Shown here piece by piece: positions 7,649 through 16,955 of a stretch of DNA of 64,000 nt; position 1 is the first letter of the stretch, and each line of letters opens with the position of its first letter. The DNA lies in assembly GCF_023715705.1 (NCBI RefSeq), contig NZ_JAMBOS010000008.1, forward strand, positions 1 to 64,000, read 5' to 3'. The notes beneath the pieces are model-generated. The model was given only the letters and a program-made list of their open reading frames with translations, was not told the DNA's origin and ran no database searches. This DNA is from Halalkalibacter oceani. Lineage in GTDB: Bacteria; Bacillota; Bacilli; Bacillales; Bacillaceae_D. The position numbers and the translations under genes are program-made.

Positions 7649-8109
7649 AGAAGATGCAGGAATGGACAGTGGTGACCCGCAGCCCCGATGAAACCGCGGG
7701 ACTGGCGGAGCGGCTTGGACAGCTGGTGGCAGCCGGTGATGTTATTACGCTAGAGGGAGATTTAGGGGCTGGAAAAACGAGCTTTACAAAAGGACTGGCC
7801 AAAGGTCTTGGTGTGAAGGGAGTTGTGAACAGTCCGACCTTTACGATCATTAAAGAATATCAAGGACGGCTGCCGCTCTATCATATGGATGTGTACCGAA
7901 TGGAAGACGAAGCGGAGGAGCTCGGCTTAGAGGAATATTTTTATGGTGAGGGTGTTTCGGTAATTGAATGGCCGACAAGGATTGAGGAGCAGTTGCCGGA
8001 GAACCGACTTAGTATTGCGATCTATCATCTGGATGAGACGAGCCGAAAGCTAACGGTAACGGCAGTGGGAGAGCGGGAGCGGCAGCTCGGTAAGGAGTGG
8101 CTGGAATGA
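7645..8109 (+). CDS. tsaE: tRNA t6A37 threonylcarbamoyltransferase ATPase subunit
   Basis: 154 residues with the TsaE P-loop LEGDLGAGKT, then VNSPTFTIIKEY and YHMDVYRM. TsaE powers the TsaB-TsaD-TsaE complex that adds threonylcarbamoyl to A37 of ANN-decoding tRNAs. GTG 7645 overlaps the thiL stop (GTGA); ATG 7654 with AGGTG at normal spacing is an equally plausible start. It overlaps tsaB by 4 bases. Confidence 0.94.
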   Translation: MKKMQEWTVVTRSPDETAGLAERLGQLVAAGDVITLEGDLGAGKTSFTKGLAKGLGVKGVVNSPTFTIIKEYQGRLPLYHMDVYRMEDEAEELGLEEYFYGEGVSVIEWPTRIEEQLPENRLSIAIYHLDETSRKLTVTAVGERERQLGKEWLE

Positions 8110-8819
8110 GTATATGTTTAGCAATTGATACATCTTCTTTCATTATGGGAGTCGCGCTGACCGATCATGGGAAAACGGTTGCTGAGCTGACTACGAATCT
8201 GAAAAAGAATCATTCGTTGCGTTTAATGCCGGCGATTGAGCAGATGATGAAAGAAGCGGACATCTCTCCCCGAGAGCTTGAGAAAATTGTCGTCGCCAAG
8301 GGGCCCGGTTCGTATACAGGAGTGAGGATCGGTGTCACGACAGCAAAAACGATGGCGTGGTCGCTTGGCATTCCGGTCGTTGGCGTATCCAGTTTGGCGG
8401 TGCTGGCCCAGGCGGGACGCTTTTTTCACGGAGTGATCGTTCCTCTGATGGATGCGCGGCGTGGACAGGTTTATACTGGCAGCTACATAGCACAAGGGAT
8501 GGAAGTCAGACAGCAGGGTGAGGATCGTCTCGTGCTGCTGACAGATTGGCTGGATTGGTTGCATGAACAGCAGCAGGACGTCCTGTTCATCGGCCAGGAT
8601 GTGGCGTTGCACAGGGAGACAATCGTCGAACGATTAGGGGAGAGGGCTTGTTTTATGCCAGGAGCAGCTCAATTACCACGGCCGGCCGAGCTGGCGAGAC
8701 TAGGCGACGATCTTCAGGGAGTGCCTTCCCCCCATGCGCTCGTGCCTGATTACTTGCAGTTGGCAGAAGCGGAAGCGAAATGGCAGAAAGCCCAGACAGA
8801 AAAGGGACCGACAACATGA
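8106..8819 (+). CDS. tsaB: tRNA t6A biosynthesis dimerisation subunit
   Basis: About 237 residues, ASKHA fold. N-terminal LAIDTSSFIMGVAL and VAKGPGSYTGVRIGV are the TsaB signatures. It pairs with TsaD as a non-catalytic paralogue. I chose ATG 8106, with AAGGAG 8 bases upstream and overlapping the tsaE stop (ATGA), rather than 8097. Confidence 0.94.
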   Translation: MSICLAIDTSSFIMGVALTDHGKTVAELTTNLKKNHSLRLMPAIEQMMKEADISPRELEKIVVAKGPGSYTGVRIGVTTAKTMAWSLGIPVVGVSSLAVLAQAGRFFHGVIVPLMDARRGQVYTGSYIAQGMEVRQQGEDRLVLLTDWLDWLHEQQQDVLFIGQDVALHRETIVERLGERACFMPGAAQLPRPAELARLGDDLQGVPSPHALVPDYLQLAEAEAKWQKAQTEKGPTT

Positions 8820-9274
8820 TTGAACAAGAACGGGAGCTCATTCGCTTTATGGCAGAGGGTGATATTGAGGAAGTAATGGACGTGGAGCGGGACGCGTTTT
8901 CCGTTCCGTGGGATCCGGCTGTGTTCCATAATGAATTAACGTCCAATCAATTTGCTCATTATCTTGTGTATGAATATGAGGAACGTGTCATTGGATATTG
9001 CGGGCTATGGGTCGTGATGGATGAAGCGCAGATTACAAACATCGCCATTCATTCACGTTTTCGCGGGCAGAAGCGGGGCGAAAAGCTGCTCAGTTTTGCG
9101 ATGGCTTTCGCGAAACAGCTGGGGGCGGCGACATTATCTCTGGAAGTCCGGATATCGAATGAAGTTGCGCAAAATCTTTATCGGAAGCTAGGGTTTGAGC
9201 CCGGCGGGATTCGAAAAAATTATTATGCGGATAACTTGGAAGACGCATTAGTCATGTGGGTGAAGCTAATATGA
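8816..9274 (+). CDS. rimI: Ribosomal protein S18 alanine N-acetyltransferase (GNAT)
   Basis: About 152 residues, GNAT fold: [20 protein letters not shown] carries the acetyl-CoA-binding (R/Q)GxxxG/A signature, followed by [19 protein letters not shown] and the Tyr-containing end [13 protein letters not shown] typical of RimI. Its start at 8816 overlaps the tsaB stop (ATGA) with AAAGGGA upstream. RimI acetylates the N-terminus of S18; in Bacillus the gene is embedded in the t6A cluster as here. Confidence 0.9.
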   Translation: MIEQERELIRFMAEGDIEEVMDVERDAFSVPWDPAVFHNELTSNQFAHYLVYEYEERVIGYCGLWVVMDEAQITNIAIHSRFRGQKRGEKLLSFAMAFAKQLGAATLSLEVRISNEVAQNLYRKLGFEPGGIRKNYYADNLEDALVMWVKLI

Positions 9275-10278
9275 AGACGGAAGAATTGATCCTTGCTATC
9301 GAGACGAGCTGTGATGAAACATCAGCCGCTGTGATACGGGGAGGGACTGACATTGTGAGTAACGTTGTCTCCTCGCAAATGGAGAGCCATAAGCGCTTCG
9401 GCGGAGTCGTGCCGGAAGTGGCGTCGCGCCATCACGTAGAACAGATTACACTGATCGTCGAGCAGGCAATGAAGGATGCGAAGGTGAGCTTTTCCGACCT
9501 CGACGCAGTGGCCGTCACAGAAGGGCCGGGGCTTGTCGGAGCGCTGTTAATTGGTGTGAACGCGGCAAAAGCGATTGCCTTTGCGCAAGGACTACCTTTA
9601 ATCGGTGTTCATCATATCGCCGGGCATATTTATGCGAATCAGCTCGTGCAGCCATTAACCTATCCGCTGCTTGCGCTCGTTGTCTCAGGCGGCCATACAG
9701 AGCTTGTGCACATGGAGAAGGAAGGCAGCTTTACGATTATTGGGCAAACGCGGGATGACGCGGTCGGTGAGGCTTATGATAAAGTGGCTAGAACATTGGG
9801 CTTGCCTTATCCGGGCGGGCCGCATATTGACAGGCTGGCGGCTGCAGGAGAAGCGACGATTTCCTTTCCGCGTGCCTGGCTTGAGAGTGATTCCTACGAT
9901 TTCAGTTTCAGCGGCCTGAAGTCAGCTGTTATTAATACGCTGCACAATTACAAGCAGCGCGGTGAAGAGGCGAAAATTGAAGACGTCGCCGCAAGCTTTC
10001 AGCAAAGTGTGATTGAGGTGCTCGTCGGCAAGACCAAACGGGCGGTTGAGGAGCTGGAGGTCAAGCAGCTTCTGTTGGCTGGAGGAGTAGCAGCAAATAA
10101 AGGGTTGCGCGCTGCATTGGAGGAGGAATTTTCCACATCAGTTGAGCTTATCATTCCACCGCTTGAGCTTTGCACCGATAATGCGGCGATGATTGGCGCG
10201 GCGGCCAGTAGTAAATGGAAGCAGCGACTTTTCTCGGGCTATGATCTGAACGGGAATCCGGGTTTATCATTAATGTAA
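9271..10278 (+). CDS. tsaD: tRNA t6A37 N-threonylcarbamoyltransferase
   Basis: About 335 residues of the Kae1/TsaD family (formerly Gcp). Visible: [14 protein letters not shown], the metal-binding [10 protein letters not shown] motif, [18 protein letters not shown] and the late [11 protein letters not shown] and CTDNAAMIG. It transfers the threonylcarbamoyl group from TC-AMP to A37. ATG 9271 overlaps the rimI stop; a GTG 15 bases upstream is in frame but less likely. Last gene of the operon, closed by the terminator at 10293. Confidence 0.96.
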   Translation: MKTEELILAIETSCDETSAAVIRGGTDIVSNVVSSQMESHKRFGGVVPEVASRHHVEQITLIVEQAMKDAKVSFSDLDAVAVTEGPGLVGALLIGVNAAKAIAFAQGLPLIGVHHIAGHIYANQLVQPLTYPLLALVVSGGHTELVHMEKEGSFTIIGQTRDDAVGEAYDKVARTLGLPYPGGPHIDRLAAAGEATISFPRAWLESDSYDFSFSGLKSAVINTLHNYKQRGEEAKIEDVAASFQQSVIEVLVGKTKRAVEELEVKQLLLAGGVAANKGLRAALEEEFSTSVELIIPPLELCTDNAAMIGAAASSKWKQRLFSGYDLNGNPGLSLM

Positions 10279-10292
10279 ATAAATAGTGTTTA

Positions 10293-10335
10293 AAACCATT
10301 TAAGGGTGTAAAGGCTATCCTTAAATGGTTTTTTT
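10293..10335 (+). terminator. Terminator of the thiL-tsaD operon
   Basis: AAACCATTTAAGG pairs perfectly with CCTTAAATGGTTT and is followed by T's, 15 bases after the tsaD stop. Confidence 0.92.
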
Positions 10336-10384
10336 ATGCTAGTAAAGTGGGAAAAAGGAACTGTCGTTAGCTTGTGCACAGCAT

Positions 10385-10556
10385 TTATCCACATTGCTGT
10401 GATTAATGGGGATAAGCTCTGAAATAACGATAAAATCGAAGGATGAATTGTGATTAACTGCAATGTGGATAAAGCTGTTTATAATGTGGATAAATAAAAA
10501 GATAGTAGGAAATACGCTGTTTTTCATGTGAATAAGTTTGTGGGTAATGTGGATAT
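10385..10556. promoter_or_regulatory. DnaA-box cluster downstream of tsaD
   Basis: Within 172 bases there are three exact DnaA boxes: TTATCCACA at 10385 and TGTGGATAA at 10464 and 10485. Four more have a single mismatch: TGGGGATAA (10407), TGTGAATAA (10527), TGTGGGTAA (10539) and TGTGGATAT (10548). All but the first point the same way. The stretch has no gene. B. subtilis is known to have DnaA-box clusters away from oriC, including, as I recall, one in the same tsaD(gcp)-ydiF neighbourhood. Likely roles are DnaA titration or DnaA control of the gene that follows. Confidence 0.85.
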
Positions 10557-10588
10557 GTCAGAAAATTAGGTCGAAATGAGGAAGGACA

Positions 10589-12733
10589 ATGTCGAAAAAA
10601 TCGCTTATTGGATGGCTGTGCGTCATCTTCTTGATTTGCCCTGTGGATACGTGGGCGGCAGAATCAGAAGCGAAGCAGGTCGTTGTCATGATTGTACCGG
10701 ACCTTTCCTTTCATGAAGCAAGCTGGTTCCTTGAGCAGGACAAATCACGTATTTGGAAGCGGTCGGCGATTGGGGCGATGAATGTCCGCCCTGACGGCCC
10801 TTATTCTTATTTGAATAATATGATGACGTTAAGTTTAGGAGTGCGAACAGTCGGTGTTAAAGGATGGAACAGCTATCAGCTTGGGGAAAACTTTCAGGAG
10901 CTGGAGGTTGAACACTGGATGTCCCAGGTCGGTAGGCAAACGGCAGGAGAAAACTTATTTCATCCTTATTATCCACAGCTCCGGAAAAAGCACATGGCGG
11001 TGACAGTTGGTTTATTAGGACAACTCCTCGAGGATGCCGGGATCGAACGCCGGGTTTTTGGCCATAGTGATACGACAGCTGAACAGCAGCGTTATGGCTC
11101 CTTGCTCATTATGAATCAACATGGTGAAGGGAAAGGAAGCTTACTCGAAGCGGTGCGCGCTAATCCACAGGCTCCGTCTGCTCTTGAGATGAACCGGACC
11201 TTTCTGATGGAGCAGTTGGCGGAGGCGGCAAACCGGCGGCAATTAAGCGTAATTGAATGGGGAGATCTGCACCGGCTTTATGAGCAGAAGGCTTTTATGG
11301 ATCAGCAGTTGTTTGCCTCTAAACACCAGCGGCAATTACAGCAATTAAGCAGCTTTTTAGAGGAGCTGAATGAGAGCGGCTATGCGGAGGAAATCTGGTT
11401 ATTGGCGCCGATGATGAACGAGGATGCCTATCAAGAGAAACAGCAGCTGGCCCCGGTATTTTATTGGGGGAAGAAGAAAGGGGAAATGCTTACGTCGGCG
11501 ACGACGAAGCAGCCCTATTTGGTCAGCAGCCTTGATGTCGTCCCGACACTGTTGGACTCTTTCGGCTTATCAAGTGGTGGAGTGCCTCTTGCCGGAGAAG
11601 TCATCCGTCAGGAACGAAGCGACGGCGGCGACATCCTTTCGGCTGTCGATGAAATGGTTCTTATTTATAAAAGCCGTGCCAATGTGTTATCGACCTATAT
11701 TTCCTTTCTCGTCATTGCTCTGCTTACAGCGGGAGCATTCAGCTTCATCACAGAAGGATCGAAACAGATGTACCGCAGGCTGATCCGGCTTCTGCTCCTT
11801 TCGATGCTTTGGTCGCCGTTCTGGTTTTTGGCGCTGGCGCGGCTGACCCCGTTTACAGGCGTGTGGGGCTTTATCATACTGTTAATTATCAGTTCGATTA
11901 CATGTGGATATCTCGTGGATAAAACAAGAACCCCGATTTTTTGGACAGGACTTTTCACCTTTCTGCTGCTAACGTTCGATGTTATGCTCGGGTCGCCGTT
12001 TATGCAGCGCTCGTATTTAGGCTATGATCCGATCATTGGCGCACGCTATTACGGAATGGGAAATGAGTTTGCCGGAGTTTATCTGATCGTCGCGTTAATG
12101 GTGTTGATGCCGCTATTAGCCTATGCCCGTAAATGGGCGGCGCTTGTCACCGCGGGGGGATTGGCGGTTGTCGTGATTCTCGTGCTCGGAAAAAGTACAC
12201 TGGGGACGAATGCGGGGGCGACCTTATCAGCGTTAATTACATTCGCCTTTTTGTTTTACCGGCTCGGTCAGTGGCGCTGGTCCAGAGGGAGGTTTGTGGT
12301 AATCGCTTTGGCTGTGCTGGCAGGTGGCGTCCTGCTCTTGTTTATGATGCAGCTTACGGGTGAACGGACCCATATCGGATCGGCGTTTGAGCGACTTTTG
12401 CAGGGGGATGTAAGATTCATTTTTGACTTGATTCAGAGGAAGCTGGCGATGAACTTCAAGTTATTCAAGCACTCCAACTGGACACAGCTGTTAGTGACAA
12501 GCTATTTGCTGGGGGCGATTGTGCTGTGGAGAAAGCGGCGTCAGTTAAAAAGGGCTGATATGCAGCTTTTTATGCAGGCCGGAGTCGTCGCCTCGTTCTC
12601 CCTGCTGCTTTTTAATGATTCGGGAGTCGTGGCGGCGGCGACGTCGATGTTCTGTGTGGTATCAAGCTATTACTTCTGGCTGGTGAAATCTGCAAAAGAG
12701 CCGGAAGCTGGAAGGAATGACAGCTTTTTATAA
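10589..12733 (+). CDS. Large membrane protein with phosphatase/sulfatase-like extracellular N-terminal half
   Basis: 714 residues. A signal-like N-terminus (hydrophobic run then TWAAES) leads into ~340 residues with an alkaline-phosphatase-superfamily feel (VVVMIVPDLSF start, YLVSSLDVVPTLLDSFGL near residues 310-330), followed by about ten hydrophobic segments from residue ~370 to ~695. Family name not known to me; similar proteins are annotated only as hypothetical. GAGGAAGG precedes ATG. It follows the DnaA-box cluster directly, so DnaA could influence its transcription. A PhoP-boxed promoter begins right after its stop. Confidence 0.6.
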   Translation: MSKKSLIGWLCVIFLICPVDTWAAESEAKQVVVMIVPDLSFHEASWFLEQDKSRIWKRSAIGAMNVRPDGPYSYLNNMMTLSLGVRTVGVKGWNSYQLGENFQELEVEHWMSQVGRQTAGENLFHPYYPQLRKKHMAVTVGLLGQLLEDAGIERRVFGHSDTTAEQQRYGSLLIMNQHGEGKGSLLEAVRANPQAPSALEMNRTFLMEQLAEAANRRQLSVIEWGDLHRLYEQKAFMDQQLFASKHQRQLQQLSSFLEELNESGYAEEIWLLAPMMNEDAYQEKQQLAPVFYWGKKKGEMLTSATTKQPYLVSSLDVVPTLLDSFGLSSGGVPLAGEVIRQERSDGGDILSAVDEMVLIYKSRANVLSTYISFLVIALLTAGAFSFITEGSKQMYRRLIRLLLLSMLWSPFWFLALARLTPFTGVWGFIILLIISSITCGYLVDKTRTPIFWTGLFTFLLLTFDVMLGSPFMQRSYLGYDPIIGARYYGMGNEFAGVYLIVALMVLMPLLAYARKWAALVTAGGLAVVVILVLGKSTLGTNAGATLSALITFAFLFYRLGQWRWSRGRFVVIALAVLAGGVLLLFMMQLTGERTHIGSAFERLLQGDVRFIFDLIQRKLAMNFKLFKHSNWTQLLVTSYLLGAIVLWRKRRQLKRADMQLFMQAGVVASFSLLLFNDSGVVAAATSMFCVVSSYYFWLVKSAKEPEAGRNDSFL

Positions 12734-12739
12734 GGAAAC

Positions 12740-12782
12740 TAAACATTCCCTTAATAATCACTTAACAATGTAACCGTATAGT
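12740..12782 (+). promoter_or_regulatory. PhoP-box promoter of the phosphoesterase-glpP transcript
   Basis: TAAACA (12740), TTAATA (12751) and TTAACA (12762) are spaced exactly 11 bases, followed by a -10-like TATAGT at 12777. This fits a PhoP~P-dependent promoter of a Bacillus phosphate-starvation gene. Confidence 0.7.
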
Positions 12783-12827
12783 GAATGTAAGAAGTAAATA
12801 AACAAAGACCATTAAGGTAGAGAATAG

Positions 12828-12876
12828 GAGAAACCTTGCTTACTGTCTGTATCGACAGTAGGAGGGGTTTTTTCAT
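12828..12876 (+). terminator. Leader terminator, probable GlpP antitermination target 1
   Basis: A hairpin with outer stem AAACC(T)/GGGTTT and inner stem TACTGTC/GACAGTA, followed by TTTTTT, lies between the PhoP-type promoter and the first gene. Its 5' arm begins GAGAAACCTTGC (12828-12839), almost identical to GAGAGACCTTGC at 14553 in the second leader. Since glpP itself is encoded just downstream, this is a likely GlpP-controlled attenuator. Confidence 0.72.
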
Positions 12877-12981
12877 TTTTTTGAAAGAGAAGCCGTTCAA
12901 AAATGAAAAAGCCGCCGAGTAATTCAGGAACAGTGGACAAGCCTATATTACATGATTTGAAATGAAGAGAGGAGAATGAAG

Positions 12982-13824
12982 GTGAAACTGGCACTTATCG
13001 GGGATTTGCACTATCCGGACATTGAGGCAGACATTGACGGGTTGGCTGAAGCGCGGGAAGTCTTTTACAAAAGATTTATCGATCACTTTCTTCAAGTTGA
13101 GGCGGATTTGTATCTTTCACTTGGTGATTTGACCAATTACGGTCACACCAGCGAATTGGAGGATATTTATCGTCTGATCAACCATCATCAAAAGGACTTC
13201 ATTCATGTTTTAGGAAATCATGACCTTTATGCGCAGCCGCGGGAAAAGGTCCTTACCATTTCGGGGCAAAAACGCTATCACTCGATTGAGACTGATCAAG
13301 CGATCCTCGCGTTTCTCGATACGGCGAAAGAAATGGATTATGAAGACTGGGGCGGCTGGCTGGATGAAGCGCAGCTCGATTGGTTAGAAGAGGTGGTGAT
13401 TGAATCCGGGACGAAGCCATTACTTGTCTTTGCCCATCATCCGGTTTATCAAACGACGAAGCGCTCCGATCATGAAAAAGGATCGATTCATCCGGAGATT
13501 GATGTCTGGTCCATTTTGGAGAAAAAGCGTGGAATCGGGATGTATTTTAATGGTCATACCCATATTGATTCGATTGTGAAAAAGGAACAGTGGATCTTTG
13601 TTCAGGTGTCGGCTTGCCTTGATCAGCATGCCCTGCGTGTCATTGAGCTCACGCCGGAAGAAATTATCGTCTCGGCGGTTGATATCGAGGATCTGGTTAT
13701 GGCAGAGGCCGCTCCTGTTGTCTACAGGCATATGAATCATTTCACCCATCAGACCGATGTACGGGGAGAAGCGATTGATCGTGAATGCCGGGTGTCGCTC
13801 CTGCCGGTTGTTGATGTAAGCTAA
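12982..13824 (+). CDS. Calcineurin-like metallophosphoesterase
   Basis: About 280 residues with all binuclear metal motifs: GDLHYPD, SLGDLTNYG, GNHD, FAHHP and NGHTH. Proteins of this size act on phosphomonoesters or diesters such as glycerophosphodiesters or cyclic nucleotides. The neighbours (GlpP, glycerophosphodiester ABC importer, GDPD) favour a glycerophosphodiester substrate; this is inference from context. GTG 12982 has GGAG at 7 bases; the in-frame ATG at 12976 is too close to it. No signal peptide, so cytoplasmic. Confidence 0.82.
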   Translation: MKLALIGDLHYPDIEADIDGLAEAREVFYKRFIDHFLQVEADLYLSLGDLTNYGHTSELEDIYRLINHHQKDFIHVLGNHDLYAQPREKVLTISGQKRYHSIETDQAILAFLDTAKEMDYEDWGGWLDEAQLDWLEEVVIESGTKPLLVFAHHPVYQTTKRSDHEKGSIHPEIDVWSILEKKRGIGMYFNGHTHIDSIVKKEQWIFVQVSACLDQHALRVIELTPEEIIVSAVDIEDLVMAEAAPVVYRHMNHFTHQTDVRGEAIDRECRVSLLPVVDVS

Positions 13825-13857
13825 ACCTTTTTAATGCTTCAAGAAAGGGGAAAAGGA

Positions 13858-14466
13858 ATGAACGGGACAAAGGATATCTTTACGCGCATAGCAGAGACGA
13901 AGAAAATCGCCGCGGTGAAAACCCCGAAGCATATTGATCTTGTACTGAAGCTGCGTGAGCAAATCGGCAGTGTCTTTCTCTTAACAGGCAACATAAATGT
14001 GATTAAGCATTATGTCGAGGTGCTAATTGAAGCTGGCTTGCCGACATTCGTTCATATCGAGAAGATCAAAGGATTGAGCAATGATAGCGACGGGCTTGAT
14101 TTTATCGCCAACTATGTCAGACCAACAGGTATCGTCACAACAAAGCCGAGCTTGATCGCTTCCGCTAAGAAGCGTCAGCTTTTGACGGTGCAACGAATCT
14201 TTATGATTGATTCCGAGATTCTCGTCAACCTTCCCGTGCAGCTTGAGAGAAACAAGCCTGATATTATTGAAATCATGCCGGCCCGGATTCCTGAAATCCT
14301 CGCGGAAATTAAAACCTTTACAAAGGATGTCCCGATTATTACGGGCGGGCTACTTACGGAAAAGGAGCATGCCGAAGCGGCTCTCGCCCATGGGGCGTTG
14401 GCTGTTTCGACCTCTAATCGAGATGTGTGGAAAGCGGACCTGGCCGGGGCGGTCGCTTATTCATAA
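13858..14466 (+). CDS. glpP: Glycerol-3-phosphate-responsive antiterminator
   Basis: About 202 residues of the GlpP family, a TIM-barrel-like RNA-binding protein that, with glycerol-3-phosphate, prevents termination in leaders of glp transcripts. Recognisable: VFLLTGNI, HIEKIKGLSND, IVTTKPSLIASAKK, RIFMIDSE and ITGGLL. ATG 13858 follows AAAAGGA. Its probable targets here are the leaders at 12828 (its own transcript) and 14553 (the importer). Confidence 0.92.
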   Translation: MNGTKDIFTRIAETKKIAAVKTPKHIDLVLKLREQIGSVFLLTGNINVIKHYVEVLIEAGLPTFVHIEKIKGLSNDSDGLDFIANYVRPTGIVTTKPSLIASAKKRQLLTVQRIFMIDSEILVNLPVQLERNKPDIIEIMPARIPEILAEIKTFTKDVPIITGGLLTEKEHAEAALAHGALAVSTSNRDVWKADLAGAVAYS

Positions 14467-14470
14467 AAGC

Positions 14471-14514
14471 TTTATCTTTCTTTCATGTTCTCTTAATATT
14501 TGAAAGCTATGATG
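14471..14514 (+). promoter_or_regulatory. Weak PhoP-box promoter of the importer operon
   Basis: TTTATC (14471), TTCATG (14482) and TTAATA (14493) are spaced exactly 11 bases, then TATGAT (14509) as -10. The hexamers are poorer matches than upstream of the phosphoesterase but the phasing and -10 position are the same. Confidence 0.55.
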
Positions 14515-14552
14515 ATCCTAACAAGTAAATAGATTAGTTGGTGCGATGATCA

Positions 14553-14620
14553 GAGAGACCTTGCCGAATAGAGATGAATGATTCTTTCATTCTAACTATT
14601 GGAGCGAGGTCTCTTTTTTT
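14553..14620 (+). terminator. Leader terminator, probable GlpP antitermination target 2
   Basis: AGAGACCT (14554-14561) pairs with AGGTCTCT (14607-14614), with inner pairs AATAG/CTATT and GAATGA/TCATTC, then seven T's. It lies between the promoter and ugpB. It shares GAGA(G)ACCTTGC with the leader at 12828, which marks both as targets of one RNA-binding antiterminator, most simply GlpP. Confidence 0.8.
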
Positions 14621-14692
14621 AGAGTCTGAGTGAGCGTAGCGGCCTGGTCAAGGAAGAGGAAAAATAAAAGCAAATAAAAGGAGATGGATCAA

Positions 14693-16003
14693 ATGAAAAA
14701 CAGATTGTGGATGTTGCTCGTTTCAGCAATGGTGATGCTTGTGCTAGCTGCTTGTCAATCAACCGATACGACCTCCGATGCTTCAGGTAGTGGAGATGAG
14801 GCGACTCAGGGCGGAGAGGGAGACAAAATCGAAATCACATACTGGTACGCCTGGGGAGATAAAATCGGCGAAAATAACGAGAATCTAGTTAAGATGTTTA
14901 ACGAGTCGCAGGATCGCATCCATGTGACGGCTGAATATCAGGGCTCCTATGATGATTTGCATGCGAAGACCCAGGCGGCGTTTGCTGCCGGGAACGCGCC
15001 GGAAGTGACGCAAAATGAAATTGCTTCTGTGGCGATTTTTGCGAACTCGGGAATGACGGAAGACTTAACGCCATTTATCGAGCGCGATGATATTCAAATG
15101 GATGACTTTATCCCGGGCCTGATGGGGAATTCCTACGTTAACGACCGCTTATATGCTCTGCCATATTTGCGCAGTACGCCGATTCTTTATTTGAATGCAA
15201 CCCTGCTTGAAGAAGCCGGACTTGACCCATCCGGACCGAAAACATGGGAGGAATTTGAAGAGTATGCCAGAGCATTGACGGTTGAAGGTGAGCGGGTTGG
15301 GATTACGCTGCCTGTGAACATATGGTTCTATGAAGCCTATGTCGCGCAAAGCGGAGGCCAAATGATTGCCGACGATGAGCAGTCCGTCGCGTTTAACAGT
15401 GATGCAGGGGTCGCACCGGTTGAATTTTGGAAAAGGATGAACAAGGAAGGGATTATTAAAATTCCGACGGGTGACGAAGCGGGTGACACGGCGAAGCAGG
15501 ATTTTGCGAATGGCCGGGCGGCAATGACCTTCAGTTCGACGGCCGACCTTTCCTACTGGCTGACGATGGCCGATGAGCAGGGCTTTGAGTTGAATACAAC
15601 CTTCATGCCGGCCAATGAGACGTACGGAGTGCCGACAGGAGGCTGTAATTTAGTCATGACTGCTGGGCTGGATGAGGAAAAGCAGGAAGCAGCGTGGGAA
15701 TTTATTAAATGGATGACCGCGACGGAACAGACGGTTTATGCAAGTGAGTATACTGGGTATCTGCCTAGCCGTTTATCCGCCGTTGAAAGTGATGTTATGC
15801 AAAACCTGTATCAGGAGTTTCCGCAATATGAAGTGGCTGTGGAGCAGCTTGAGTATGCGAGACCGCGTCCAATGCTCGATCAGTACCCGGAAATCTCAAA
15901 GATTTTACAGGATGAAATTACACGCTCGCTCATTAATGATGATATTAGTCCAGAAGAGGCGTTGAATACCGCGGCGGAAAGAGCCAATCAGTTATTGCAG
16001 TAA
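14693..16003 (+). CDS. ugpB: Glycerophosphodiester/glycerol-3-phosphate ABC importer, binding lipoprotein
   Basis: About 436 residues, family 1 extracellular solute-binding protein. Lipoprotein signal with lipobox LAAC in the first ~23 residues. Then the family's ITYWYAWGDKIGENNENL start, FNESQDRI and AAFAAGNAPEVTQNE. ATG 14693 lies 8 bases after AAAGGAGA; the ATG at 14684 is too close to it. The substrate is inferred from GlpP, GDPD and UgpC/A/E neighbours rather than from binding residues. Confidence 0.88.
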   Translation: MKNRLWMLLVSAMVMLVLAACQSTDTTSDASGSGDEATQGGEGDKIEITYWYAWGDKIGENNENLVKMFNESQDRIHVTAEYQGSYDDLHAKTQAAFAAGNAPEVTQNEIASVAIFANSGMTEDLTPFIERDDIQMDDFIPGLMGNSYVNDRLYALPYLRSTPILYLNATLLEEAGLDPSGPKTWEEFEEYARALTVEGERVGITLPVNIWFYEAYVAQSGGQMIADDEQSVAFNSDAGVAPVEFWKRMNKEGIIKIPTGDEAGDTAKQDFANGRAAMTFSSTADLSYWLTMADEQGFELNTTFMPANETYGVPTGGCNLVMTAGLDEEKQEAAWEFIKWMTATEQTVYASEYTGYLPSRLSAVESDVMQNLYQEFPQYEVAVEQLEYARPRPMLDQYPEISKILQDEITRSLINDDISPEEALNTAAERANQLLQ

Positions 16004-16086
16004 TACTTTTGACAGGAACGTCAAAGCGGGGCTGCGAAAAGAAGAGGCGCGGCCCCTTTTTCAGCATAAAAATGGAGGTTGGATGA

Positions 16087-16923
16087 ATGCACCCGTTTCA
16101 AACGAGTAAAGTGGCGATATTTGATTTAGATGGAACTCTTTATCAGGAATATTCCTTCTTGGAGCGTTATATCACCTATTTGTTAAAAGACAAACTGTCT
16201 GAGAGAGAGATTCATGAGACCGTTAACGAGGCGTATCAGATTTTAGCAGGCGAGCACCCGATTCAATTAGGGCATTTCCTCGATCGGGAACAGAAAATTG
16301 TTTTTCTCTATGAAGAGGAGAGGATCACAAAAGCCTTTTCCTGGGAGGGAGTGGAGCAAACGGTTACGTCTGACCTTGTAAATCTGGAAAGCGGGCAGCT
16401 TGCCTATCTCGGTGATCCGTGGTGTGTGGCGAATTTCTATATTGAAAAGCATCAAATTGCTTCAGCAACGTGCGTGGCGGCTTTTAATAAAGTAAGAAAG
16501 GAAATGCTGCAATCACCGTTTTCGATTGAACGCTGCGAGCCGTTATTTGCTGCGATTGAAAAGCTGGAGGTGGAAAGAAAGGTGTTTATGACGAACACAC
16601 CGTCACCGTCCGGCGAAGAATTTGTCAACTATTTAAATATCGGCGGGCTGTTTGATGAATACGTGTATGACGCGAAAAAACCGGTTGGGATGAAGGGATA
16701 TGTGAGGCGTCTACTGGAGGATGGCTACAAGCCCGAACATATTCTGTCGATTGGCGATAACCCGTGGAATGACCTGTACCCTGTTAAAGCAGCCGGGGGA
16801 AAGACGTGCCTGATTACGCGATATACGCATCACGGGTTATTAATGGAGCCGGATGTCATTGTCGAAACGGTTGATCAGTTAGCTGAAGTACTTGCCGCGA
16901 AAACAATTCAGATCACAGGGTAG
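16087..16923 (+). CDS. HAD-superfamily phosphatase in the ugp operon
   Basis: 278 residues. Motif I FDLDGTLY (nucleophile Asp near residue 13), motif II Thr in MTNT, and motif IV SIGDNPWNDLYP are intact, so it should be an active cytoplasmic phosphohydrolase. Lying between ugpB and ugpC, it may act on a phosphorylated intermediate such as glycerol phosphate; that is inference from position. GGAGG precedes the start. A possible hairpin with GCGGGGCTGCG/GCGCGGCCCC at ~16026-16058 separates it from ugpB. Confidence 0.8.
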   Translation: MHPFQTSKVAIFDLDGTLYQEYSFLERYITYLLKDKLSEREIHETVNEAYQILAGEHPIQLGHFLDREQKIVFLYEEERITKAFSWEGVEQTVTSDLVNLESGQLAYLGDPWCVANFYIEKHQIASATCVAAFNKVRKEMLQSPFSIERCEPLFAAIEKLEVERKVFMTNTPSPSGEEFVNYLNIGGLFDEYVYDAKKPVGMKGYVRRLLEDGYKPEHILSIGDNPWNDLYPVKAAGGKTCLITRYTHHGLLMEPDVIVETVDQLAEVLAAKTIQITG

Positions 16924-16955
16924 TAACGAATGAAAGCAGAAAGGGGACCTGCAAA

